NCBI RefSeq assembly: GCF_031882575.1
Contig: NZ_CP134772.1
Coordinates: forward strand, 2,933,001 to 2,997,000
Length of the DNA: 64,000 nucleotides
Origin: Pseudomonas sp. VD-NE ins
GTDB lineage: Bacteria > Pseudomonadota > Gammaproteobacteria > Pseudomonadales > Pseudomonadaceae
Reading direction: 5' to 3'
Shown here: positions 27,068 through 35,240 of the stretch, piece by piece
Layout: every line of letters begins with the position of its first letter
How positions within the stretch are numbered: the first letter of the stretch is position 1
Position numbers and translations under genes: made by a program
Notes under the pieces: generated by a model
Told to the model about the DNA's origin: nothing
Databases searched by the model: none
The model's input: only the letters and a program-made list of their open reading frames with translations

Positions 27068-27108
27068 ACTTTCTGTCTCCGGGGTTTTGAAAATGTCAGG
27101 AGACGACC

Positions 27109-28122
27109 ATGCCGCACAGCCCCGACCAGCAAACCCTGCTTGAGCACTACGTGAAAAAGATCCTCGCCGCGCCGGTGTACGACCTCGCGGTGCGCACGCC
27201 GTTGCAAGCGGCGCCGGCGCTGTCGGAGGCGCTGGGCAACCGGATTCTGCTCAAGCGTGAAGACCTGCAACCGACGTTCTCCTTCAAGATCCGTGGCGCT
27301 TACAACAAACTGGTGCAATTGAGTGACGAACAGAAGGCGCGCGGGGTAATCACCGCATCGGCCGGCAATCACGCGCAAGGCGTGGCGTTGGCAGCGCGCG
27401 AACTGGGGATCACGGCGACCATCGTCATGCCGGCAACAACGCCGGAACTGAAAGTGCTGGGTGTACGCAGTCGCGGCGCTGAAGCGTTACTGCACGGCGA
27501 GAGTTTCCCGTTCGCGCTGGCCCATGCACTGCAACTGGCGGAGCAGACTGGACGCACCTTCGTGTCACCGTTCGATGACCCGGAGGTAATCGCCGGGCAG
27601 GGCACCGTGGCGATGGAAATCCTCCGCCAGCATCAAGGCACCCTGGACGCGATCTTTATCCCGGTGGGTGGTGGCGGTCTGATCGCCGGCATCGCGGCTT
27701 ACGTCAAATACCTGCGCCCGGAAGTAAGGATCATCGGCGTTGAATCCGAACACTCAGCGTGCCTGAAGGCCGCACTGGAAGCCGATCAGCGCGTCGTGCT
27801 GCCCAATGTCGGCACTTTCGCCGATGGCGTGGCGGTAGCGCAGATCGGCGCGTTCGGGTTTGAGGTTTGCCGTTTCTGCGTCGACGAAGTGATCACCGTC
27901 AGCAACGACGACCTTTGCGCAGCGATCAAGAATATCTACGACGATACCCGCTCTATCACCGAACCGTCCGGCGCCTTGGCTGTGGCCGGGATCAAGCAAT
28001 ACGTGGCGCGAACCGGGGTACGCGAGCAGACATTCGTGGCGATCGACTCGGGCGCCAATATCAACTTCGACAGCCTGCGCCATGTCGCCGAGCGCGCCGC
28101 CGTATGCGGCGTCTCGGCGTGA
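27109..28122 (+). CDS. ilvA: Threonine dehydratase without regulatory domains (IlvA-like)
   Basis: PLP enzyme of fold type II deaminating L-threonine to 2-oxobutyrate, the entry to isoleucine. It has 337 residues. The Schiff-base lysine is K60 in FSFKIRGAYNKL; the phosphate loop is VGGGGLIAG, and SAGNHAQGVA is the substrate loop. It is closest in pattern to biosynthetic IlvA, but ends at LRHVAERAAVCGVSA, where IlvA continues with two ACT-like domains that bind isoleucine. There is no remnant downstream; the next gene begins six bases later on the other strand. AGGAGA precedes the ATG. With no allosteric domain, control may rest on the leader attenuator. Confidence 0.88.
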   Translation: MPHSPDQQTLLEHYVKKILAAPVYDLAVRTPLQAAPALSEALGNRILLKREDLQPTFSFKIRGAYNKLVQLSDEQKARGVITASAGNHAQGVALAARELGITATIVMPATTPELKVLGVRSRGAEALLHGESFPFALAHALQLAEQTGRTFVSPFDDPEVIAGQGTVAMEILRQHQGTLDAIFIPVGGGGLIAGIAAYVKYLRPEVRIIGVESEHSACLKAALEADQRVVLPNVGTFADGVAVAQIGAFGFEVCRFCVDEVITVSNDDLCAAIKNIYDDTRSITEPSGALAVAGIKQYVARTGVREQTFVAIDSGANINFDSLRHVAERAAVCGVSA

Positions 28123-28128
28123 AACGGT

Positions 28129-28434
28129 TTACGGCAGCAACGGGCGCAGGAAGCTGCGCTCGTAGCTGACGATGAACTTCTTCTCGACCAGGCTGGCCAC
28201 CAGTGCGGTGCTTTCCAGGTCGGTCATCGCGATGTGCCGATAGCTTTCGTAATCCGCCAGTGACGGAAAACTGAACAGGCAATAAGCGATGTTGCTCGCG
28301 CCTTCGGACGGCAAAAAGTAGCCGTGATGCGTGCCGCCCAAGCGCTCGACGATGCCGAGCCAAGCCTTGGCGTAGGCCTCGAACTCGGTCAGTTGGTAAG
28401 GGTCGATGACATATCTGACGTGGCAAGTAATCAA
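28129..28434 (-). CDS. NIPSNAP family protein
   Basis: Small dimeric alpha-beta barrel protein of 101 residues, NIPSNAP type (MITCHVRYVIDPYQLTEFEA, RLGGTHHGYFLPSEGASNIA, FSFPSLADYESYRH). The role in bacteria is unclear; members often accompany catabolic or stress genes. It ends six bases from the threonine dehydratase stop, convergently. Length is normal for the family. Confidence 0.85.
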   Translation of the reverse strand: MITCHVRYVIDPYQLTEFEAYAKAWLGIVERLGGTHHGYFLPSEGASNIAYCLFSFPSLADYESYRHIAMTDLESTALVASLVEKKFIVSYERSFLRPLLP

Positions 28435-28455
28435 GCAGCGAACTCCTTGTTCGGG

Positions 28456-28941
28456 TTATTCCTGCAGGGCTGTACCGACTTTGTCCGAGGCCGACCAGAT
28501 GCGATAACGCACTTCGACGTCCGACGGCGCATACACCACGACCGGCAACTTGCTGTTGTAACGCAGCATGAAACCATCACCGACGACCGGCACGAACGCG
28601 CGCTTCTTCTGGCTGCCGGGCGGGCAGGCCATCATCGTGCTCATCGGGCCGATGACTTTTTCCAGCCTATAGAACGGATAACCCCAGCCTTCAAGATTCT
28701 TCTCATCGAGAACACCGCCCAAACGCTGGCGGTTGCAGTCCACTTCAAGGGTTTTGCCGGCGAGGATTTCAACCTGAAAGTTCTCTTCCTGCTCTTGCTT
28801 GGGCAAGTGAATGACCTGGCGGGTGAACCCGGCTTCAGCCTTCGGGTACGGCGCAACGTCTTCAAGCTTGGCGGCGTGGGCGAGGGTGGACAGGCTGGCG
28901 ATGAACAGCCCGGTGGTCGCGTAGACGCGGAAAGAACCCAT
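28456..28941 (-). CDS. eco: Ecotin, periplasmic serine protease inhibitor
   Basis: Secreted dimeric inhibitor of trypsin-like serine proteases, including neutrophil elastase and protozoan enzymes. It has 161 residues including a signal peptide ([23 protein letters not shown]). The mature start [20 protein letters not shown] and the reactive loop STMMACPPG with the P1 Met match ecotin; the disulfide Cys pair is in EVDCNRQ and MMACPPG. ATG 28941 follows GGAGG; the longer frame upstream has no support. It may share an operon with the NIPSNAP gene 21 bases downstream. Confidence 0.93.
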   Translation of the reverse strand: MGSFRVYATTGLFIASLSTLAHAAKLEDVAPYPKAEAGFTRQVIHLPKQEQEENFQVEILAGKTLEVDCNRQRLGGVLDEKNLEGWGYPFYRLEKVIGPMSTMMACPPGSQKKRAFVPVVGDGFMLRYNSKLPVVVYAPSDVEVRYRIWSASDKVGTALQE

Positions 28942-29308
28942 GGAAGCCTCCGTGCGGGTGTAGGGTGGATAACGGGCATTCTTACCGTCATGGGCCGTGA
29001 TTGCAAACCAGCGTCGAGTTGCAAATTGCAGTACCCGCCGAGGCCATTCTTGCAATTTGCAAGTAGCCAAATACTGGCACCGCCGCCAAGTGCTTGATTT
29101 CATGAGGGTGAAAATGAACCGATGAAAGGCACGCTTTATGCGTCTTTTCAGTGCGGCGCACCGGCCTTGGGCGCCTACACTCCAATGGGCATTTCGCAGT
29201 ACCACCGCTTGTCGCACCAGGGAAACAGCGGGGACACACCCGTGCAGGGGCAGCAACGGTCAGCGTGAATACTTGATTGGCATCTCACAGTAAGGAGAGG
29301 GTTTCGCC
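28942..29308. promoter_or_regulatory. Divergent promoter region with TTGCAA inverted repeat
   Basis: No gene is seen in these 367 bases between ecotin and the DUF1652 gene. A 12-bp perfect inverted repeat, TTGCAAATTGCA (29019-29030) and TGCAATTTGCAA (29051-29062), and a third TTGCAA at 29001 suggest a regulator site about 80-120 bases upstream of ecotin. The regulator is unknown. Confidence 0.45.
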
Positions 29309-29578
29309 ATGTTTCTGTCTGCCTTGGAACTACGCAATATCATTGAAAGCAGTTTTCTGCCGAAACGATGCCAGTGCACGCTGTCGCCGGACTTGTCGAT
29401 GACCGTCAAGGTTTTCGGCGATCACCAGACCGATCAGGTTGATCTGCTGGTCAGTGGGATCGACGCCAGCCACCTCAATGGCTGTCGTGAAATCAACGAA
29501 TTGATCGCCGGGCTGCGATCGGATCTGAACCAGCAAACTGTGCAACATCACTACAGCCCACGCTCCAGAGTCGTCTAA
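29309..29578 (+). CDS. DUF1652 protein
   Basis: Pseudomonas-specific small protein of 89 residues (MFLSALELRNIIESSFLPKR, then CQCTLSPDLSMTVKV and INELIAGLRSDL). The DUF1652 family is of unknown function and usually encoded as single genes. AAGGAGAGG precedes the ATG. Its TAA overlaps the end of the convergent membrane protein gene by four bases. Confidence 0.85.
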   Translation: MFLSALELRNIIESSFLPKRCQCTLSPDLSMTVKVFGDHQTDQVDLLVSGIDASHLNGCREINELIAGLRSDLNQQTVQHHYSPRSRVV

Positions 29579-29973
29579 CGCACCGTTTCACCCAGTTCGA
29601 CCGTCACGCGCCGGGCCTGCACAAAACCAAGGCCCAGCGCGAACTCGACCAGCACCGCGAGCAAAATCCCGGGGCCGGCATGGCCGTTTAGCCATTCCGC
29701 AAAGCCCAGCACCGCCAAACCAAAACAACCGACTATAAACCCGTTGCTCAGCGCATTGCGCCCCAGCGACGGCGGTGCATTGCGCACCAGATAAAACATC
29801 ACCCCCAACGCCGCAAACAGCACCGCACTGCGCCGCGCGACAAACCCGGCAGCGTCGGAGTACTCGATGCTCCAGATTGCCAGCAGCCTTTCCGGGAAAA
29901 CGCCCCAGGCCAGCGCCAGCAAAAAACACAACGAACACGTGAAGCCCGACAACGTGCGAAACGACAACTGCAT
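29575..29973 (-). CDS. Small four-helix membrane protein
   Basis: Integral membrane protein of 132 residues with four hydrophobic helices, in the size range of DUF4345-like proteins (LLALAWGVFPERLLAIW, RRSAVLFAALGVMFYLV, GFIVGCFGLAVLGFAEW, GILLAVLVEFALGLGFV). I give no function. ATG 29973 with AAGGA upstream is preferred to the longer frame, whose extra residues look non-native. Confidence 0.72.
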   Translation of the reverse strand: MQLSFRTLSGFTCSLCFLLALAWGVFPERLLAIWSIEYSDAAGFVARRSAVLFAALGVMFYLVRNAPPSLGRNALSNGFIVGCFGLAVLGFAEWLNGHAGPGILLAVLVEFALGLGFVQARRVTVELGETVR

Positions 29974-30062
29974 GGCGAATCCTTGCGGCAGTGAGGAGGG
30001 CCCCGAGCATAACCGCCGAAACTCCCCACGCCTACCGCAAACCCGCAAATCAGACGTTTCTG

Positions 30063-30332
30063 TCAGTTCTGGAAGTTGCACGCGTCAGACAATTTCCGGT
30101 AGCTGATCTCCTCGGGCTTACCGGCGTTGTCGATGTACTTCATATCGGCCGTAACCACTTTGCACAGTTGCGTTGGCGGCTCGGTCAACGACACCACTTT
30201 GGCCACCTGCAGCGGCATGCCGTACTGATACGGCACGGCTTTGGACGTGGCCGAAGTGTCATTGGCCTGGGCCATCCCGGCAAACGCGGTGCAGGCGAGG
30301 GCGGCGGTGAGCAATAAAGGGCGAATGTTCAT
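30063..30332 (-). CDS. DUF2790 periplasmic protein
   Basis: Exported protein of 89 residues with signal peptide (MNIRPLLLTAALACTAFAGMAQA) and the DUF2790 core YQYGMPLQVAKVVSLTEPPT plus the C-terminal YRKLSDACNFQN. Two Cys (QLCKVV and SDACNF) could form a disulfide. Members are common in Pseudomonas, often several per genome, and some are induced by copper; function is unknown. It is monocistronic. Confidence 0.87.
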   Translation of the reverse strand: MNIRPLLLTAALACTAFAGMAQANDTSATSKAVPYQYGMPLQVAKVVSLTEPPTQLCKVVTADMKYIDNAGKPEEISYRKLSDACNFQN

Positions 30333-30827
30333 GAAAGGACTCCCGAGTGGCGGTTCTAGAGTTCGGCGTGATTCACCCGAACCTGCCGCACTGGGCAACA
30401 GCCAGAATGGCTGAGGGCGTGCGGTTCAGTAGAGTTTTTGACCACGGCGTTAAGGGATGGTTAACCGAGCTGAACGCCGGCTGTCAGGGAGTGCGGCGGT
30501 TTTCTCAGGAAGGTTTGGCGAATTCCTACAAAGGCTGGTGCCTTGTCTGCTTTCGGCGGCTGAAGCGGGGCGGTTATTGTCGGTTGCCGCTGCAAAATCA
30601 GTGGTTCGGGTTTGGTCACCTGACAACTTCCCCATTGCAGATGTGCCATCATTTGCGCTGCGGACATCTATGTCCGTGCGGTGCATAGCTGTGGCGGCTG
30701 TGTGCAGGACGCCTTCGGGCGAGCTGAGTTGGGGCATGCCTCGGTTGACCAAGCCTGCACACAGTCCGCCTCCCACTGTTTGGTCACAGTGCTGGCGGTT
30801 ACTTTTGCCCCAATTGAGTAATCACCT
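30333..30827 (+). promoter_or_regulatory. Long leader with a branched RNA structure
   Basis: There is no convincing gene in these 495 bases. The distal part can fold well. CTGTGTGCAGG (30698-30708) pairs perfectly with CCTGCACACAG (30754-30764); GGCGG (30693-30697) continues to CCGCC (30766-30770) across one bulged T. Inside lies CGCC-TTCG-GGCG (30710-30721), a UUCG tetraloop hairpin, and GGGGCATGCCTC. Before it is GGACAT-CT-ATGTCC (30662-30675). The stem ends 57 bases before the DUF6124-like start. It looks like a structured 5' UTR or a small RNA. Confidence 0.6.
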
Positions 30828-31124
30828 ATGCCAATAATCAAACTGCTACAAAACCGCTATCTCCCCCTCAACAGCAACGTCACCGAAACCCCGACACTGC
30901 TCATCGACACCCAAGCCAACCCGAAAGACATCCTCGAAGCCGCCGTCCAGCGCATCCGCGCCGCCGCTGACCTGCTCGAAACGCTGCATTGCCTGTGCTT
31001 CAAACACGCCGACGTGCAAGACATTCCACACATCACCCATGCGCTTTACCTGCTGACGCAGGATGGCAATGATTTGCTGCAGGTGGCGCAGCAGCAGATG
31101 TTGAGTTGGAAGGCGCCGGTTTGA
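30828..31124 (+). CDS. Small Pseudomonas protein, DUF6124/DUF3077-like
   Basis: Protein of 98 residues. The pattern PTLLIDTQANPKDILEAAVQRIRAAADLLETLHCLCF and the ending LTQDGNDLLQVAQQQ recalls small Pseudomonas families DUF6124 and DUF3077, which carry an all-helical domain with a conserved pair of helices; I am unsure which. No signal peptide. It follows a long structured leader, as I have the impression is common for this group. Function unknown. Confidence 0.68.
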   Translation: MPIIKLLQNRYLPLNSNVTETPTLLIDTQANPKDILEAAVQRIRAAADLLETLHCLCFKHADVQDIPHITHALYLLTQDGNDLLQVAQQQMLSWKAPV

Positions 31125-31232
31125 TGGGCTAGTGAAAACGGCAGGGGTGAACAGCTGAATTTACGCGGGCTGATTCACTTGCTGCCGGTTAATGCAAGCG
31201 GGGTGTTGTGCGACTAACCGCTGGGGCTGCGG

Positions 31233-32204
31233 TCAATCTCCTAGTTTGTCAGGGAAAAATGAGAGGGGTGGGTGAGTGTCTTTCCATTCTTTAGCTATTC
31301 TTTCTGAATCTTCAATCTGTGCTGGTGTCATTTTCTCGCGAATTTCTTCACCTTTTCGCTCAACATATCTTCCGATTCCGCCAGCATCACCTAGATCTTT
31401 AAGCAATGTAAAAAGCGCATAACCTTTAACTAGATCTAGGGGGTAATCCAGTTTGTCCGGAGTGTGGGAAATATAGGCGCCATAGCTGCTTACTGCCATT
31501 TGGTAACCACTGCGGGCTGCTAACTCAAGCCACTGGCGAATACTTGCTGTGTCGCCTTCTCTATGTAAAATTTCCAGGTAATCCATCATTGCTTTTGGAT
31601 ATCCACCTTCCGACGAAAGCAAAAGCCATTTTTTTACAGATGCATCACGTTTTCCTGGAATCAAGAAGAAGCCTTCGCCCTGACGTTCGCTGACCGCCAT
31701 CCAGTACTGCGCGAGCGAGTATCCCGCGTTTGCGGATTTCTCTAACCACTCACGATTCAGAGTGATTTCATACATTAGATACAAGGATTCGGGATCGCCT
31801 TCCTGCGCCTTTGGTAGAACTAATCCTTTAGCTTGTGCAAACCATTCCGCTTGGGTTTTCTTGAATGTAGGGCAGTTGCCAATCTTCTGACAAAAGTCAT
31901 TTTTGTGTCGGCCCAGTTGAATCATTGCATAGATATTGTCTTTTTCTGCTGCCTTTTCATACCAATGTTGCGCTTCGGGGGCCATGTAACGGTTTTTTTT
32001 ACGAATGATTTCCGCCAAATAGTATTGAGAGTCCGAGTTTCCGTCGTTGCTTTCAATTTGGAGTTGTTGAGTCGCTGCGTTAATTTTGAGTTGGTTGTAT
32101 AGAACTATTCCTGAAACTTTTTCAGGGACGCTGTCTGCCGCCGGGCTTGGTTCTGCCCAAGAAAAAAGAGCAATTAATAAAGGCCAAGTCAAGAATTTGG
32201 TCAT
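31233..32204 (-). CDS. Sel1-repeat exported protein, type A copy 3 (putative T6SS immunity)
   Basis: Last of six tandem Sel1-repeat genes, 323 residues. ATG 32204 (MTKFLTWPLLIALFSWAEPSPA, a signal peptide) lies five bases after the previous gene's stop. Sel1/TPR-like helical pairs run along the protein: SQYYLAEIIRKKNRYMAPEA, YAMIQLGRHKNDF, AQYWMAVSERQGEG and AMMDYLEILHREG. The ending HPPLSFFPDKLGD is shared by all six. Exported Sel1 proteins are the immunity partners of P. aeruginosa phospholipase T6SS effectors (Tli5b1-3 with PldB), so a role in blocking the adjacent effector in the periplasm is inferred. GC is low compared with the surrounding genome. Type A with the genes at 32210 and 34267. 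Confidence 0.85.
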   Translation of the reverse strand: MTKFLTWPLLIALFSWAEPSPAADSVPEKVSGIVLYNQLKINAATQQLQIESNDGNSDSQYYLAEIIRKKNRYMAPEAQHWYEKAAEKDNIYAMIQLGRHKNDFCQKIGNCPTFKKTQAEWFAQAKGLVLPKAQEGDPESLYLMYEITLNREWLEKSANAGYSLAQYWMAVSERQGEGFFLIPGKRDASVKKWLLLSSEGGYPKAMMDYLEILHREGDTASIRQWLELAARSGYQMAVSSYGAYISHTPDKLDYPLDLVKGYALFTLLKDLGDAGGIGRYVERKGEEIREKMTPAQIEDSERIAKEWKDTHPPLSFFPDKLGD

Positions 32205-32209
32205 TCTGG

Positions 32210-33169
32210 TTATCTTCCTAGCTTTTCGGGGAAGAACGAGAGCGGTGGGTGAGAGGTTTTCCATTGCTCAGCGACAGCTTTAGAACTTTCTATCTGTTTA
32301 GGTGTCATTTTGCTGCCAATTTCTTCGAGAGTATCTTGAACGAAATCTTGAATAGCGCCTCCACCATCCAACTCTTTCAGAAGGCTAATCAGTGCATAAC
32401 CTTTAACAAGGTCGAGGGGATAACCAACTTGGTCTGGTGCATGGGCAATGTAAGAGCCATAGCTGCTAATTGCTTTTTGATCGCCCGTTTCAGCTGCTGC
32501 CTGAAGCCAATGGCGCACCCCATCAAGATCGCCTTTCTTATACAGGATCTCAATGTATTCCATCATTGCTTTTGGGTTGCCGCCTTCAGAGGAAGCTTTC
32601 AGCCATTTGCTGATGGCCTCATCACGTTTTCCAGGTATAAGAAAAAATCCCTCACCTTGTCGATCACCGACGGCCATCCAATATTGCGCGAGCGCATAAC
32701 CTGCGTTTGCAGATTTTTCCAACCAAGTACGATCGAAAGTTATTTCATACATTAAATACGAAGACTCAGGGGGGTCTGTGCTTGATGCCATTTTTTTAGC
32801 CTGAATCAACCAATCAGCGCTTGATTTTTTACTCGCGGGACAATTGGTCATTTTTCTGCAGAGGTCATCGTTTTGGCGGCCTAGCTGAATCATGGCAAAT
32901 ATAGAACCATTATTCGCAGCGGTTTCGTACCATTGCTGCGCTTCAGCGGTCATGTACCGGCTTCGCTTTCGAAGTGCCTCCGCAAAGTAATACTGTGAAT
33001 TCACATTTCCCGAATCGGCCTCTTTTTTTAGTTCGCGAATCGCCAAGTCTAATTTTAGCTGGTTGTATAACACCATTCCCAGGGTTGATTCATTTGTTCG
33101 CGAATGTGCTGAGCTGTTTGCAGAAAGAGCGGCGATCAGCATTGCTAAAATAATTCTAAATGTTCGCAC
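32210..33169 (-). CDS. Sel1-repeat exported protein, type A copy 2 (putative T6SS immunity)
   Basis: Fifth of the six, 319 residues. I take GTG 33169 as start because it gives a normal signal peptide (RTFRIILAMLIAALSANSSA) and the same five-base spacing after the upstream stop as its type A sisters; the frame is open further upstream without a good signal. Body: SQYYFAEALRKRSRYMTAEA, FAMIQLGRQNDDL, CPASKK, LAQYWMAVGDRQGEGFFLIP, ending HPPLSFFPEKLGR. A conserved Cys pair around DLCRKMTNCP, also in the other copies, probably forms a disulfide in the periplasm. Paralogous to 31233 and 34267. Confidence 0.82.
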   Translation of the reverse strand: MRTFRIILAMLIAALSANSSAHSRTNESTLGMVLYNQLKLDLAIRELKKEADSGNVNSQYYFAEALRKRSRYMTAEAQQWYETAANNGSIFAMIQLGRQNDDLCRKMTNCPASKKSSADWLIQAKKMASSTDPPESSYLMYEITFDRTWLEKSANAGYALAQYWMAVGDRQGEGFFLIPGKRDEAISKWLKASSEGGNPKAMMEYIEILYKKGDLDGVRHWLQAAAETGDQKAISSYGSYIAHAPDQVGYPLDLVKGYALISLLKELDGGGAIQDFVQDTLEEIGSKMTPKQIESSKAVAEQWKTSHPPLSFFPEKLGR

Positions 33170-33174
33170 TGCTA

Positions 33175-34167
33175 TTAATAACCTAGCTTGTCTGGGTAGA
33201 ATGAGAGAGGCGGGTGGTTGGTCTTCCACGTTTTCGCGAGTTCTTTTGCTTTTTCTATTTGCTCTTTTGACATGTTTTTTTCTATGCCGGGTAATGTGTC
33301 ATTGACGTCTCGTACTACATTTCCCCCACCATTAAGTTCCAGCAGGTTTGAAAGTAAAGCATATGATTTTATTGGGTCGAATGCGAAACCGTATTTTGAG
33401 TCTTCTTCGCCTATGTAGGATGCATATCCAAATACACCTTCTACGTAGCTCGAGTCAGCTGCTTTTTCGTTCCAGTTTCTGAACGAGGCTAAATCATTTT
33501 TTTCGATCATGATTGCGGCTAACCCCATCATTGCAAGTGGATAACCATTTTCAGCAGACGCCTTCATCCATCGTTCGATAGCTTGGTTGCGTCTCGAGGG
33601 TAGTAAAAATGAACCACTTCCTTCTTGGTACTTCGTCGCCAGACGGAACTGCGCAAATGCGAATCCGTTCTCTGCTGACTTCTCCAACCAGTCATCATTG
33701 CCTGTCATTTCATATAACAGGTACATTGATTCGCTATCTCCCTGCGCTGATCGTTGAATTGCAAGGCTTTTAGCTTTGATTACCCAGTTGTTAGGAGAGT
33801 CTTCACCTTGTGGACAGTTTTTCATGGTTGAACACAAGTCGTCTTCAATTCTCCCAAGGCGAATCATAGAGTAGATATTCCCCTTTTTTGCGGAGCTTTC
33901 GTATGCTTTTTTAGCTTCCGGAGTCATGTGGCGGTTATTTTTTCTTAACGCTTCGCCCAGATAGTAGAGCGCCTCATCATCTCCGCCGCCAGCGGCGGTT
34001 TTCAAAAAATCGATCGCAGAAATGGCTTTGTATTGATTGTAGAGTTCAATGCCCTGGATTTTTGCCTGAAGCTGTTCGTGCGTAAGAGCAGATGATTCGG
34101 TTGCTATTATAGTTAACAACGTTAACGCCGCATTCATTAGTTTTATTGTTATCTTTGCTGAACTCAT
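33175..34167 (-). CDS. Sel1-repeat exported protein, type B copy 2 (putative T6SS immunity)
   Basis: Fourth of the six, 330 residues, with signal peptide (to about ATESSA). Type B is told from A by GIELYNQYKAISAIDFLKTA, DDEALYYLGEALRKNNRHMTP, AKKGNIYSMIRLGR, FAFAQFRLATKYQEG and YALLSNLLELNGGGNVV. The Cys pair (DLCSTMKNCP) and ending HPPLSFYPDKLGY are kept. It is preceded by a 99-base gap after the type A gene at 34267, the only real gap in the array, which may hold a separate promoter. Closest sister is the gene at 35241. Confidence 0.85.
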   Translation of the reverse strand: MSSAKITIKLMNAALTLLTIIATESSALTHEQLQAKIQGIELYNQYKAISAIDFLKTAAGGGDDEALYYLGEALRKNNRHMTPEAKKAYESSAKKGNIYSMIRLGRIEDDLCSTMKNCPQGEDSPNNWVIKAKSLAIQRSAQGDSESMYLLYEMTGNDDWLEKSAENGFAFAQFRLATKYQEGSGSFLLPSRRNQAIERWMKASAENGYPLAMMGLAAIMIEKNDLASFRNWNEKAADSSYVEGVFGYASYIGEEDSKYGFAFDPIKSYALLSNLLELNGGGNVVRDVNDTLPGIEKNMSKEQIEKAKELAKTWKTNHPPLSFYPDKLGY

Positions 34168-34266
34168 GGGTGGTTGTTTCTTCTCTGCGGAAGTAAGGGG
34201 GGCGGTTAGTCTTCGATTAAAATTCGGCGGTCCGCGCCACCCTAAAGAAATACCAAAAAATCGGAG

Positions 34267-35235
34267 TCAGTCGCTAAGTTTTTCGGGGAAAAAAGAAATC
34301 GGTGGATGGGTGGCTTTCCACTCTTGCGCAACGATTTTTGACTGTTCAAATTGTTCTGGTGTCATTTTTTCAGCAATTTTTTCAATTTTACGGTCAACAT
34401 AATCTTGCACTCCACCGCTGTCGCCGAGCTCTTTTAACAAAGAAAAAATAGCGTAGCCTTTAACTAGGTCCAGTGGGTAGCCAACTTTGTCGGGAGTATG
34501 TGAAATGTACGCTCCATAGTTGCTCAGAGCTGCTTGCTCGCCGGTTGCTGCGGCCACTTCAAGCCAGTGCCGAGTGCTCTCCATTTCTCCTTTTACATAC
34601 AGTGTTTCTAGATATTCCATCATTGCTTTTGGGTTGCCACCCTCGGAAGAGAGTAGTAGCCATCTTCTTACTGACGCATCACGTCCTCCAGGAATTAAGA
34701 AGTAACCTTCACCTTGTCTTTCACTTACAGCCATCCAATATTGCGCGAGTGGATATCCTGCATTTGCAGATTTCTCTAACCACTTATGATCCAAGGTGAT
34801 TTCATACATTAAATACAGAGATTCTGGATCGCCGTCATTTGCCTTCGGCAAAGTGATTTTCTTGGCTTCCACGAACCACTCGGCTTGAGTTTTTTTAGAC
34901 GGTGGGCAGTTTTCCATTATTGCGCATAGATCGTTTTTTGCTCTGCCCAACTGAATCATAGCGTATATGGAGCCATTCATCGCCGCTGTTTCATACCATT
35001 GCTGTGCTTCGGGCGTCATATATCGGTTGCGCTTTCTTAGCGCTTCGCCTAAATAGTATTGCGACTCCACATTTCCAGATTGTGCTTCTTTTTCTAATGA
35101 GGGGAAGGCTGCGTCAAATTTTAACTGATTATATAAAGCAATGCCTGCAGCAACTTCGCGCGCTGATTTTGACGCAAAAGCAGGCGTGGTACTTATTAAA
35201 AATGTTGCGACAAAGAAATACCTGAATAGCCTCAC
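34267..35235 (-). CDS. Sel1-repeat exported protein, type A copy 1 (putative T6SS immunity)
   Basis: Third of the six, 322 residues. GTG 35235 begins MRLFRYFFVATFLISTTPAFA, a clear signal peptide, five bases after the stop of the gene upstream. Sel1 units: SQYYLGEALRKRNRYMTPEA, YAMIQLGRAKNDL, LAQYWMAVSERQGEGYFLIP, AMMEYLETLYVKG and LDLVKGYAIFSLLKELGDSGG. Cys pair DLCAIMENCP. Ends HPPISFFPEKLSD. Of the type A trio it looks closest to the gene at 31233 in the middle (ASVRRWLLLSSEGG). Confidence 0.85.
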   Translation of the reverse strand: MRLFRYFFVATFLISTTPAFASKSAREVAAGIALYNQLKFDAAFPSLEKEAQSGNVESQYYLGEALRKRNRYMTPEAQQWYETAAMNGSIYAMIQLGRAKNDLCAIMENCPPSKKTQAEWFVEAKKITLPKANDGDPESLYLMYEITLDHKWLEKSANAGYPLAQYWMAVSERQGEGYFLIPGGRDASVRRWLLLSSEGGNPKAMMEYLETLYVKGEMESTRHWLEVAAATGEQAALSNYGAYISHTPDKVGYPLDLVKGYAIFSLLKELGDSGGVQDYVDRKIEKIAEKMTPEQFEQSKIVAQEWKATHPPISFFPEKLSD

Positions 35236-35240
35236 TGGCG

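Noticed and set aside
30457..30837. 126-codon plus-strand frame upstream of the small DUF6124-like gene
   Set aside because: It runs through the structured leader and past the start of the real gene in another frame; composition is not protein-like.
34168..34266. Small gene in the gap of the Sel1 array
   Set aside because: Only 99 bases, no frame with a ribosome site; more likely a promoter or duplication scar.
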